Of a DNA stretch of 64,000 nt, positions 8,599 to 16,330 are shown piece by piece. Every line of letters begins with the position of its first letter. Position 1 is the first letter of the stretch. The notes under the pieces were generated by a model. That model was given only the letters and a program-made list of their open reading frames with translations. It was not told the origin of the DNA and ran no database searches. The stretch comes from Pseudomonas fluorescens (GTDB lineage: Bacteria; Pseudomonadota; Gammaproteobacteria; Pseudomonadales; Pseudomonadaceae), in assembly GCF_902497875.1 (NCBI RefSeq), contig NZ_CABVHY010000030.1, forward strand, positions 26,132 to 90,131, read 5' to 3'. The position numbers were made by a program, and so were the translations under genes.

Positions 8599-9510
8599 CT
8601 AGGATAAATGCAGCCCCGCATGGGCTGTCAGTGCATCGAGAAACCCGGCCATGGTGCTCTTTTGCTCCAGCCCCTGACGGGTGATGCAATGAAAGGCGGA
8701 ACGATAAGCCAACCGCTGCGGCATGATCGATCGAAGCCTGCCGCGCTCGACCCAGCTCGCCGCGTAGTGGGTGGGCAGGTAACCGATGTAGGTGTCGGAA
8801 AATATCAGCAACGCAATGGCTTCCATGGAGAAGGCACTGACCGCGCTGGCGAACCTGAGCTCGCACGGTCGTTTGTTCTCTGCCACATAGCCTCTGTCGA
8901 CATAGTCGGCCGCGCTTAACTCTTCAAAGCTCAGGTCCTGATCCGAGCGCAGGAAAAACGGATGACCACTGCCGCAATACAGGTGCTGCTCTTCTTCGAA
9001 CAGTGCCTGATAGTGGAGCCCGGACAAACGATGGTGGAACGCGCCGATGGCGGCCTGGATGCGCTCTTCGAGCACGGCCTGCTCCAGCTCATCGGGGCGC
9101 ATGACATGCAAGTCGATATGGACGCCGGGCTGCGCAGCGCGTAGTTGGGCAATGGCCGCAGGTACGGGGCTGTGTTCAAGGGTGATCAGGCTGTCGACCG
9201 TGCCGATGTGCAACAACTCCCGGTGGCGTCCGCTGAGCACCGCCGTGCGCTGGCGGAAATGGCCGATATTGGAGAACAGCTCTTGGGCCGCCGCGTAAGT
9301 TTCCTCGCCTTCTTCGGTCAGCTGGAAGCCGCTTTTCCCGCGCTTGCACAACGAGTAACCGAGCCTGACCTCCAGGTCGCGCACTAGCACGCTGAGCCGC
9401 GACAAACTGGTGTTCAACGGAACCTGTGCGGCAGTGAAGCCTCCGGCATCCACGATCGAGCAGAAAATCCGCAGCATGCGCAGATCCACATCCGTCAAAT
9501 TCACCAGCAT
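8599..9510 (-). CDS. LysR-family transcriptional regulator
   Basis: A 303-residue LysR-type regulator. It has an N-terminal helix-turn-helix (about residues 8-68, GGFTAAQVPLNTSLSRLSVLVRDLE) and a periplasmic-binding-protein-like effector domain (about 95-300). The ATG at 9510 follows GAGGTGG. It is the last gene of the minus-strand cluster running from the APC permease at 14518, only 37 bp after the SDR. It is therefore probably co-transcribed with the genes it controls rather than divergent from them, which is less usual for this family. The effector is probably the transported compound. Confidence 0.88.
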   Translation of the reverse strand: MLVNLTDVDLRMLRIFCSIVDAGGFTAAQVPLNTSLSRLSVLVRDLEVRLGYSLCKRGKSGFQLTEEGEETYAAAQELFSNIGHFRQRTAVLSGRHRELLHIGTVDSLITLEHSPVPAAIAQLRAAQPGVHIDLHVMRPDELEQAVLEERIQAAIGAFHHRLSGLHYQALFEEEQHLYCGSGHPFFLRSDQDLSFEELSAADYVDRGYVAENKRPCELRFASAVSAFSMEAIALLIFSDTYIGYLPTHYAASWVERGRLRSIMPQRLAYRSAFHCITRQGLEQKSTMAGFLDALTAHAGLHLS

Positions 9511-9547
9511 GCAGCCACCTCATTGTTTTTGCCGCCCCCGGCCGCAA

Positions 9548-10273
9548 TCAGCCGTTCATCACGCCGCCGCCATTGACGCCGAGTATCTGCCCGGTCATGA
9601 AACTGGCCTGCGCCGAGGCGAGGAACGCCACCGCCGCGGCTATTTCTTCTGCAGTTCCCAACCGCAGCATCGGGTAACGTAACGCTTCCTGGCGAATATA
9701 AGACTCACCCAGGCGTTCGACCATCGGCGTCAATGTGCCGCCGGGGGCCACCCCGTTCACCCGTACGCCATGGGCCGCCAACTCTCGCGCCAATGACTTG
9801 GTCAGTGCAATGATCCCGCCTTTGGCAGCCGAGTAATGGCAAAGATTAGCGCATCCAAGCTGCCCGAGGTCAGAGGCTATATTGACGATGGCGCCACTGC
9901 CCTGCCCTGTCATCAGGACCGCCGCCGGCTTACAGAACAGAAACGCGCCATAGAGATGAACACGGATCATCCGATCCCAGGCCTCGAAACTGAGCTCGGT
10001 CAGCGGCGTCTCCTGCAAGAACCCCGCGTTGTTGACCAGCACATCCAGGCGTTCCAGCCCGGCAAATGCGCACTCTGCGGTCGCGGGGTCGGACACATCG
10101 CCCAGCGCAAGACGCACCTCCACGCCCCGCGCCTTCAGCTCATCGGCCAAGGCTAGCAGCGCTGCGCTTTGCTGCAGGTCGTTGAGCACCGCAAGACTGC
10201 CGCGCTCACCGAGCGCGCGCGCGACGGCGCGGCCGATACCCTGGGCAGCACCGGTTACCATATAGGTTTTCAT
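9548..10273 (-). CDS. SDR-family NAD(P)-dependent oxidoreductase
   Basis: A 241-residue classical short-chain dehydrogenase. It has the cofactor motif TGAAQGIG (7-14), NNAG of the central strand, an active-site Ser and YSAAK (Tyr and Lys, near residue 150), and the C-terminal QILGVNGG. Asn-Asp after the second strand suggests NAD(H). It sits 23 bp downstream of the epimerase gene in the same operon. It presumably oxidises or reduces a hydroxyl or keto group of the pathway substrate. Specificity is not predictable. Confidence 0.88.
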   Translation of the reverse strand: MKTYMVTGAAQGIGRAVARALGERGSLAVLNDLQQSAALLALADELKARGVEVRLALGDVSDPATAECAFAGLERLDVLVNNAGFLQETPLTELSFEAWDRMIRVHLYGAFLFCKPAAVLMTGQGSGAIVNIASDLGQLGCANLCHYSAAKGGIIALTKSLARELAAHGVRVNGVAPGGTLTPMVERLGESYIRQEALRYPMLRLGTAEEIAAAVAFLASAQASFMTGQILGVNGGGVMNG

Positions 10274-10296
10274 GAATGACCTCAGTCTTCAGACAA

Positions 10297-11220
10297 TCAG
10301 TAAGGATGCTGTTCCAGCCACTGCGCATACATGGCAATGCCTTCGTGCAGATCAAATCGGGGTTGGTACCCCAGTTGTTCGCTTGCCGCGCAAATGTCGA
10401 AGCGCGCATTTTCATCCAGCACGTTCAACGTACCGGGACCGATGCTTAACCGGGCATGCGGATAGACCTTGCGCACCCGAGCCGCGACCGCCCGATAGCT
10501 GTCCTGCTCGCCGGCCGTCACATTGAACACCCGCTGGTGCAACCGCTCTTCCTGAACGGTGGCAGCCAGCAGACAAGCATGGGCGACGTCCACGACGTGC
10601 ACGTACTGAAAGCGGTAATCGCCGCCCTCTTCCTCATGCCACGGCTCATTGTCGATCGCGCTTCTGAGCAGGCTCTTGAGGTAGCACTGCATGAACTGGC
10701 CAGGCCCATAGATCCAGCCCGGACGCAGGGAAACCACGCTGACCTGGTATAGGTCGCTGTAAACCTGGCCGAGCTTTTCGGTGAACACCTTGGTGCAGCC
10801 ATACGGCGTGGTCGGTTCAAGAGGCGCGCGCTCATCGATCACCTCCAGTTCCCGGTTGGGTCCATAGGCGCATTCGGAACTGAGGTTGACCACCCGAGGG
10901 ATACCACTGAGCCGGGCGCACTCAAACACATGGGTGGTGCCCAGTGCATTGGTCAACACCGTCTGCAGGGGAATACGCCGTGAGTCGACCGGGTGCGAGA
11001 TCGCCGCGGTATGAACGATCGCGTCGACCGGACGGCCCCGGCAGCTCTCCAGCAAACTCGCCAGATCGGCAAGATCACCCTGTACGTAACGATAAGCAGC
11101 ATGCTCGATGGCGCACACCTGGCTGCGATCGTAACCCACCACCTCGTTGCCTTGGGCCAAGAGCTGACGCACCACTTCCTGGCCAAGAAATCCGTTGGCC
11201 CCGGTTACCAGTATATTCAT
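10297..11220 (-). CDS. NAD-dependent epimerase/dehydratase family protein
   Basis: A 307-residue extended SDR. The Rossmann motif GANGFLG is at 7-13, the active-site YGCTK around residue 140, and UDP-sugar-epimerase-like segments (HTAAISHPVDS, NLSSECAYGPN, LRPGWIYGPGQ) follow. These proteins epimerise or dehydrate nucleotide sugars, or oxidise uronates or sugars with bound NAD. Here it lies between a deacetylase-family hydrolase and an SDR, within 10-25 bp on each side. A small-molecule dehydrogenase role in the same catabolic pathway is as likely as a sugar role. The ATG at 11220 follows GAGGACGG. Confidence 0.85.
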   Translation of the reverse strand: MNILVTGANGFLGQEVVRQLLAQGNEVVGYDRSQVCAIEHAAYRYVQGDLADLASLLESCRGRPVDAIVHTAAISHPVDSRRIPLQTVLTNALGTTHVFECARLSGIPRVVNLSSECAYGPNRELEVIDERAPLEPTTPYGCTKVFTEKLGQVYSDLYQVSVVSLRPGWIYGPGQFMQCYLKSLLRSAIDNEPWHEEEGGDYRFQYVHVVDVAHACLLAATVQEERLHQRVFNVTAGEQDSYRAVAARVRKVYPHARLSIGPGTLNVLDENARFDICAASEQLGYQPRFDLHEGIAMYAQWLEQHPY

Positions 11221-11229
11221 GACCCGTCC

Positions 11230-12060
11230 TCAATAAGGATGCAGCGGCAGTGTCAGATCGCCCGCCTGCCAGCGTGAGTAGACCTCTTCAGGCGTGCAGA
11301 TCCAGACATCGTCATAGCGTTGAATCTGTTGGATCAGCCGCTCAAGCATGGCGATGCGTGAGGCGCGGCCAATCAATTGCGGGTGCATGGTCAGGATGAA
11401 ATGGCTACCGTAGTGGCGCATTCCTTCCAACTCCGCCAACCAGAGTCGATAGACCTTTTCCGGGTCTTCGATAACACTGCCCACCGCAGGCTCTGCCGAA
11501 TAGGCGAACTGCTCCCAATCGTCCAACAACCAACTGACGGGCAACTCCAGCAGGCTCTGCTCGGCGCTACCGACACGGTATGGCCGGTCATCGCCCATCA
11601 GGCTGCTGTCACTGTGAAAGCCCAGGGCGAGGAGCGATTCAACGACATCCGGGGTCAGCTCCCACAGCGGCGCACGGTAGTCGGTGACCGGACGATCGAT
11701 GGTGGCTTCGAGCAGCGCCTTGGAGTCTTTGAGAATCTGCAGGTTCTGCTCGGGCGTCTGCTCATCGACACGCTCATGGAAGTAACCGTGGCAGCCAATC
11801 CCGTGCCCGGCAGCGGCAATGCTGCGTACCACCTCGGGGTCGATCTCGGCCACCCGGGCGGGAATATAGAATTGCGCCCGAATACCGTAGCGGGCCAGCA
11901 ACTCCAATAGGCGCGGCACTCCGACACGGCGGCCGTAGGCCCCCATCGACAGCAGGGAGAGCCGGCGCCCGGAGAGGCTTGATGGCTCCCAGGCGCTTTC
12001 GGCATCCAGGTCAAAACTCAAGGTAACGGCAAAGCGTTTGTTCTCAGGCCAGGCAGTCAT
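11230..12060 (-). CDS. Polysaccharide deacetylase (CE4/NodB) family hydrolase
   Basis: A 276-residue NodB-fold protein without a signal peptide. Metal site: Asp in SFDLDAES (16-22) plus H91 and H95 in HGYFH. An Arg-Ala-Pro follows in DYRAPLWE, and the C-terminal histidine is in LTMHPQLIGR. The C-terminal LIGR...ERLIQ segment resembles PuuE allantoinase and cyclic-imidase-like members, which open cyclic amides rather than deacetylate glycans. That suits its ureohydrolase neighbour. Start at 12060 is chosen because AAGGAG precedes it; the longer frame to 12111 would overlap the ureohydrolase gene. Confidence 0.82.
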   Translation of the reverse strand: MTAWPENKRFAVTLSFDLDAESAWEPSSLSGRRLSLLSMGAYGRRVGVPRLLELLARYGIRAQFYIPARVAEIDPEVVRSIAAAGHGIGCHGYFHERVDEQTPEQNLQILKDSKALLEATIDRPVTDYRAPLWELTPDVVESLLALGFHSDSSLMGDDRPYRVGSAEQSLLELPVSWLLDDWEQFAYSAEPAVGSVIEDPEKVYRLWLAELEGMRHYGSHFILTMHPQLIGRASRIAMLERLIQQIQRYDDVWICTPEEVYSRWQAGDLTLPLHPY

Positions 12061-12074
12061 CAATTGAACTCCTT

Positions 12075-13031
12075 CTACGAGCGGCGCTTGATCGAATCGG
12101 CGAGGATGCACAACAACTCGAACATCATGGTGGCGCCCACCAGCGCCGTGGCCCCGCCCACATCAAAAGGCGGCGAAACCTCAACCACATCGGCGCCGAC
12201 CAGGTTCAGGCCCTGCAGGCCCCGGATCAGTTGCTGCGCCTGCAGCGTGGTGATGCCGCCGATCTCGGGCGTGCCAGTCCCCGGGGCAAACGCCGGGTCC
12301 AGGACATCGACATCGAAGGTGACATAGGTCGGCTCGTCGCCCACGATACGACGTGCCTCGGCAATGGTCGCCGCGACGCCGATGTCGGCGAACTCCTCCA
12401 TATGGATCACGCGGATACCGCAGTCCTTGGCGAAGTCTTCGTCGTCCGCCGAATAGATCGAACCGCGAATACCAATCTGTACCGTGCGCTTAGGGTCCAG
12501 CAGCCCCTCCTCGATCGCACGGCGAAAGGGCGTGCCATGGGTGTAGGGGTTGTCGCCGAAGTAACGGTCATTCGTGTCGGAGTGGGCATCGAAATGGACC
12601 ATGCCGATGGGCCGGTCCCGGGCGATGGCGCGAAAGATCGGCAGTGTCACCAGATGATCGCCACCGACCGACAAAGGCACCGTACCCACTTCATGGATCT
12701 GCCGATAGAAGCCTTCGATGCGCTTGAGCGAGTCGAGCAGATCAATCGGGTTGACCGGTGCGTCGCCCAAGTCGCCAACCCGCACCAGGTCATAAGGCGC
12801 GATATGGCTGACGTGGTGAACCTTGCGCATCATGCTCGACTGGTTGCGCACCTCCCGCGGACCATGCCGGGCGCCTGCGCGGTTGGTCGTGCCGCCGTCC
12901 CAGGGCACGCCTAGCAAGGCAATTTGCACCTGCGCCGGATCGGTGAAAATGGGCAGACGCATAAAGCTCGGTATGCCTGCAAAACGGGGTATGACGGCGG
13001 CATCCAGAGGTTGCGGGAAATCATTGGCCAT
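12075..13031 (-). CDS. Agmatinase/guanidino-acid ureohydrolase family protein
   Basis: A 318-residue ureohydrolase with all dimanganese ligands: H126 (GGDH), D148, H150 and D152 (FDAHSD), D240 and D242 (FDVDVLDP). The family cleaves guanidino compounds to urea plus an amine. Length and sequence resemble the Pseudomonas guanidinobutyrase/guanidinopropionase group more than arginases. The ATG at 13031, 8 bp after AGGAG, is preferred over the in-frame TTG one codon earlier. It directly follows an APC permease gene, consistent with uptake and hydrolysis of a guanidino or amidino compound. The exact substrate is unresolved. Confidence 0.85.
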   Translation of the reverse strand: MANDFPQPLDAAVIPRFAGIPSFMRLPIFTDPAQVQIALLGVPWDGGTTNRAGARHGPREVRNQSSMMRKVHHVSHIAPYDLVRVGDLGDAPVNPIDLLDSLKRIEGFYRQIHEVGTVPLSVGGDHLVTLPIFRAIARDRPIGMVHFDAHSDTNDRYFGDNPYTHGTPFRRAIEEGLLDPKRTVQIGIRGSIYSADDEDFAKDCGIRVIHMEEFADIGVAATIAEARRIVGDEPTYVTFDVDVLDPAFAPGTGTPEIGGITTLQAQQLIRGLQGLNLVGADVVEVSPPFDVGGATALVGATMMFELLCILADSIKRRS

Positions 13032-13093
13032 CAAGATTTACTCCTGGCTATTAGCAGATGAACTGATGATAAGAAGGGATTTCAGGCCAGCAT

Positions 13094-14518
13094 TCAGGCC
13101 TTCGTCGGCATCGCGCCGACACCACTACGGCGGCGTTTACCCGCGAGTACGATCAGCGCGCCGCTGACCAGCGACAGCCCACCGAGGTACCAGGCGGTGT
13201 AGAGATCCTCCGGGGAGACCGGATTGGCGCCTGCGGTGTAACCGATGTAGGCGAGCACGCAGAGCGCCAGCAATGCCGGGATCGACAGCAGTGTTGCGGT
13301 GAGCGCCTTGTGTTGCTTCCAGGTCATGACCATGAACGCCGCCAGCGCCGAGATGTAGGACATCACCAGGGTGATAGTGACCACGTCGTAATACCAAACG
13401 ATCTTGTCCAGGGGTTTCCACCAGAGCAAGGCGATACCGGCGAGTGACACCAGGCCCAGGGTGAACCAGGGCGCCTTGAAGCGGTTGACGGCGCGGAAGG
13501 CGGCCGGGAGATGCCCCTCTTCACTCATCCGATACAGCGTGCGCGCCGATGAGTTGGAGGAAATCTGCAGGCCGGCGCAAGCCGAGGTAATCACCACGAA
13601 CAGCGCCAGCCAGGCCATGGCCGGTGGCAGGTAGACATTCGCGACAGCGGCGATAGGCCCGCCATTGCCGTTTTCCACGATTGCCGCCAGCTGCTCCACT
13701 GGAACCGCGTATTGCCAGCCGATGGCGGCCAGGCTGTAAATGACGAATGCCGACGTCAGAACAATCAACAGCGAACGCTGCACGGTACGAACCGGCACGC
13801 GCGCCTCTTCTATATAGTTGATGGCTGAATCGAAGTTCGCCAGCATCCACACGCCAAACAGCACGCCCGGGCCAATCGCGGCAAGACCACCGGCGCCTTG
13901 CAGGGAATACATCTCGGTAAACGACAGGTTCTCGACCTGGGGATCGATCAACCCCATGAAACCCAGCCCTGCCACCACGGCAATTTCGAAGATCAGAAAG
14001 GTGCTGGCGAGCTTCGCGGTCACCCCAACCCCGCGCACCGACACCGCAAAGAAGGTCACGATCAACAAGGTGCCGATGATTTTCGCGTTGAGCTCGCCAC
14101 CGAGCGAAGGTATCAGCGCCTGGATGTACTCAGTGCCGATCAACGCACACATGGGCGTTACCGCGATGCAGGCAACGGCATAGGTCCAGCCCAGGATGCA
14201 GCCGATATCCGGATGCAGGAAACGCGAGCAAAAGGTGAAGATGCCCCCCGCCGACGGTGCCTGGCGCGTAAGCGAAACCATGCACACGGCCAGCACCAGC
14301 ATGGGGAAAAAGAACGCAATCAAGATGGCCAGGGGCGCCTGATGGCCGGAAATCGAATAGAGAATCGACATCGACGAAGCCGCTACCCAAGCCGGTGCAT
14401 TGAACCCCAACGCAGAAAAACTGATGTCCTTGGTGTTGAGCTTTCCTTTATTGAGCGCGGTGTCGATCTCGCTGATCGTACCGTGCCGGTCGTAACCCAA
14501 TAGTTCGTAGACTTTCAT
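13094..14518 (-). CDS. APC-family amino acid/polyamine permease
   Basis: A 474-residue inner-membrane transporter with about 12 helices. It has the APC-type APAWVAASSM first helix and a conserved PSAGGIFTFCSR segment after helix 2. It is the first gene of the minus-strand cluster that continues with the ureohydrolase. Likely cargo is an amino-acid-like or guanidino compound. It is divergent from the SDR gene at 14849. A GGGAAA Shine-Dalgarno lies before the ATG. Confidence 0.88.
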   Translation of the reverse strand: MKVYELLGYDRHGTISEIDTALNKGKLNTKDISFSALGFNAPAWVAASSMSILYSISGHQAPLAILIAFFFPMLVLAVCMVSLTRQAPSAGGIFTFCSRFLHPDIGCILGWTYAVACIAVTPMCALIGTEYIQALIPSLGGELNAKIIGTLLIVTFFAVSVRGVGVTAKLASTFLIFEIAVVAGLGFMGLIDPQVENLSFTEMYSLQGAGGLAAIGPGVLFGVWMLANFDSAINYIEEARVPVRTVQRSLLIVLTSAFVIYSLAAIGWQYAVPVEQLAAIVENGNGGPIAAVANVYLPPAMAWLALFVVITSACAGLQISSNSSARTLYRMSEEGHLPAAFRAVNRFKAPWFTLGLVSLAGIALLWWKPLDKIVWYYDVVTITLVMSYISALAAFMVMTWKQHKALTATLLSIPALLALCVLAYIGYTAGANPVSPEDLYTAWYLGGLSLVSGALIVLAGKRRRSGVGAMPTKA

Positions 14519-14848
14519 GATTTTTCCCAGGCTCGTTTTTTATTGGCAGGTAGCGAAAACGCTTCTTGTAGGACAGAGCTCTTGAGCAACACCCGGTGTT
14601 TTCCGGGCGTTAACGTGAATCGAAGGTAGGGGACTGGCTGCGCGGCAACAATTACCAAAGACGAAAGCTGACTTGCGCAAAAGCGCAAACGTTGAATTTC
14701 CAGGTTTTTCATGGACGCAGTCGAATGGCCGATCAACGATCATCAGCGACCCCCAGTTAACATCTGGAAACAGCCGATTGATTGCCAAGCCGTGAATCAT
14801 CTGCTTGCATGCCCGCCTTGGTCAGCATGCACGTCAAGGAGACAATCG
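14519..14848. promoter_or_regulatory. Divergent promoter region with palindrome at 14673-14688
   Basis: This 330-bp divergent region separates the APC operon from an SDR gene. It contains a perfect inverted repeat, TTGCGC-AAAA-GCGCAA (14673-14688). This could be an operator for the cluster LysR protein or another dimeric regulator. No gene is supported inside. The link to a given regulator is inference. Confidence 0.4.
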
Positions 14849-15568
14849 ATGAAAACCATGGTGGTAGGCGCAAGCAAAGGTTTGGGCAGAGCCTTGATCG
14901 AGGGACTGGGTGAGGCCGGGGACACGCTGATTGGTGTCTCCCGCACCCACCCCGGAAACCTGATACAAAAGGCCGGTGTTCATGTGCGGTGGGTAGAAGC
15001 CAACCTTGCTGAACCCGCAAAGGCTGCGCAGATCATCGAACAGGCTGTGGTAGAGGGCGGGCTTGATACGCTGATCTACAACCTGGGAATATGGGAAGAG
15101 TTTGCCTTTGATCCGGTATACGACTTTCTGGCTGACCACGACGACCAACTGCAGGCCATCGTCAACTGCAACATCACCTCGACCATTTTGCTGATTAAAC
15201 GATTGCTTCCCGTGCTGCTGAAAAGCGCTAACCCAAGGATCATCCTGACCGGATCGACTTCAGGCTTGCCACGCAGTGGACGGCCGGAAGTAGCCTTCAG
15301 TGCCTCCAAGTTCGCCCTGCGTGGTATCGCCGACGCTCTGCGCGAGGGATACCGGGATCAGCGCCTGGGGGTGACCTGCCTGAACCTCGGCTATCTGAAT
15401 ACCGAGGATGCTCTGAGCACGTCGCGAGCGCTTGCCGAGCAGAGAGGCGAAGGCCATCTGATCCCCGTGCATGACGTCGTACACGTCGTACGCATGGCCT
15501 TGAGTCTGTCTTCGGCAAGCTTCGTCAAGGAACTCACCTTGCCTGCGATATTGGATGAGCGCTTCTGA
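14849..15568 (+). CDS. SDR-family oxidoreductase
   Basis: A 239-residue short-chain dehydrogenase-like protein, starting at 14849 after AAGGAG. The cofactor loop VVGASKGLGRA is near residues 4-14. The NNAG motif is replaced by YNLGI. A Ser (LTGSTSG) is present, and the usual Tyr-x3-Lys appears as F-S-A-S-K (AFSASKFALRG), so the catalytic Tyr seems to be Phe. It may be a binding protein or use altered chemistry. It stands alone on the plus strand, divergent from the APC operon. Confidence 0.8.
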   Translation: MKTMVVGASKGLGRALIEGLGEAGDTLIGVSRTHPGNLIQKAGVHVRWVEANLAEPAKAAQIIEQAVVEGGLDTLIYNLGIWEEFAFDPVYDFLADHDDQLQAIVNCNITSTILLIKRLLPVLLKSANPRIILTGSTSGLPRSGRPEVAFSASKFALRGIADALREGYRDQRLGVTCLNLGYLNTEDALSTSRALAEQRGEGHLIPVHDVVHVVRMALSLSSASFVKELTLPAILDERF

Positions 15569-15571
15569 TCG

Positions 15572-15590
15572 GGCCGCAATAATCGGCCCC
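15572..15590 (+). terminator. Weak hairpin after the SDR gene
   Basis: GGGCCG and CGGCCC flank a 7-base loop immediately after the SDR stop. No clear T tract follows, so this is a tentative terminator. Confidence 0.35.
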
Positions 15591-15763
15591 GAACTCCATT
15601 CTTCAAGCAGTAGGCTGTCTCCAGAGAAAACCACGCTGATCGTCGCGATGTCCTGATGTTGAACGGAGCCAGCCGATTCCGGGTGCTACGCTTTAATATC
15701 TTCAAATAGAGTCGACGCGATGCCCACCGAAAACTCACTCCCCCGACGGTCGAGGGTGCAGCC

Positions 15764-16204
15764 ATGAAGCTCATCCTGATGGGTGGCATCACCGTGGCGA
15801 TTGTCAGCGCGATGACGTATGTATTAATCCAGTGGGGAGCCGCCGAGAATCAGAAACAGGACGCTCTGTGTGGAGAAGCCAAGCAGTCCCTCAAAGGCGT
15901 GGAAATTCGAGCCCGGGCGTTGGCTGCCGGGTTGTCTTTAGAGGCGTACGCCGAGGATGAGGAAGCCAAAGTGGCCGCTCTGATCAATGCGCTCGACGCC
16001 GCTACTAATGAAGCGGAGGTTAACGCTGTAATAGAGGCTCACGCTGCCGCCATAGAGGCACAGGCTGGTGCTATTGACGCTGAGGTCGACACTCGAGGCG
16101 ATCAGATATTCCTCGAACAGCGACTGATGAAACAGCGGATACCTGTCGATGTTAAACAGGAACTCCAACGTGCCGCGAAGGCAGTAAGTGTTGCTTGTGG
16201 TTAG
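15764..16204 (+). CDS. Hypothetical small membrane-anchored protein
   Basis: A 146-residue protein of unrecognised family. Residues 4-24 form one hydrophobic N-terminal segment, either a signal anchor or an uncleaved signal. An Ala/Glu-rich, probably helical region (about 60-120) with repeated EA/AAIEA stretches follows, so a coiled coil is likely. Only two cysteines remain outside the anchor (in DALCGE and VACG), which could pair if the domain is periplasmic. The ATG follows GAGGG. Neighbours give no functional hint. Confidence 0.6.
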   Translation: MKLILMGGITVAIVSAMTYVLIQWGAAENQKQDALCGEAKQSLKGVEIRARALAAGLSLEAYAEDEEAKVAALINALDAATNEAEVNAVIEAHAAAIEAQAGAIDAEVDTRGDQIFLEQRLMKQRIPVDVKQELQRAAKAVSVACG

Positions 16205-16330
16205 CGTTCAACGATGACAAGCCGCTCTCCCCGGCCTCACCGATCGGCGCATAAGCCATGACGATTGAGACAACCTGGACATCTCCTTGATGAGCAGTCG
16301 TGGCAAATCAGCAGTAAAAGCAAAGCGCTG

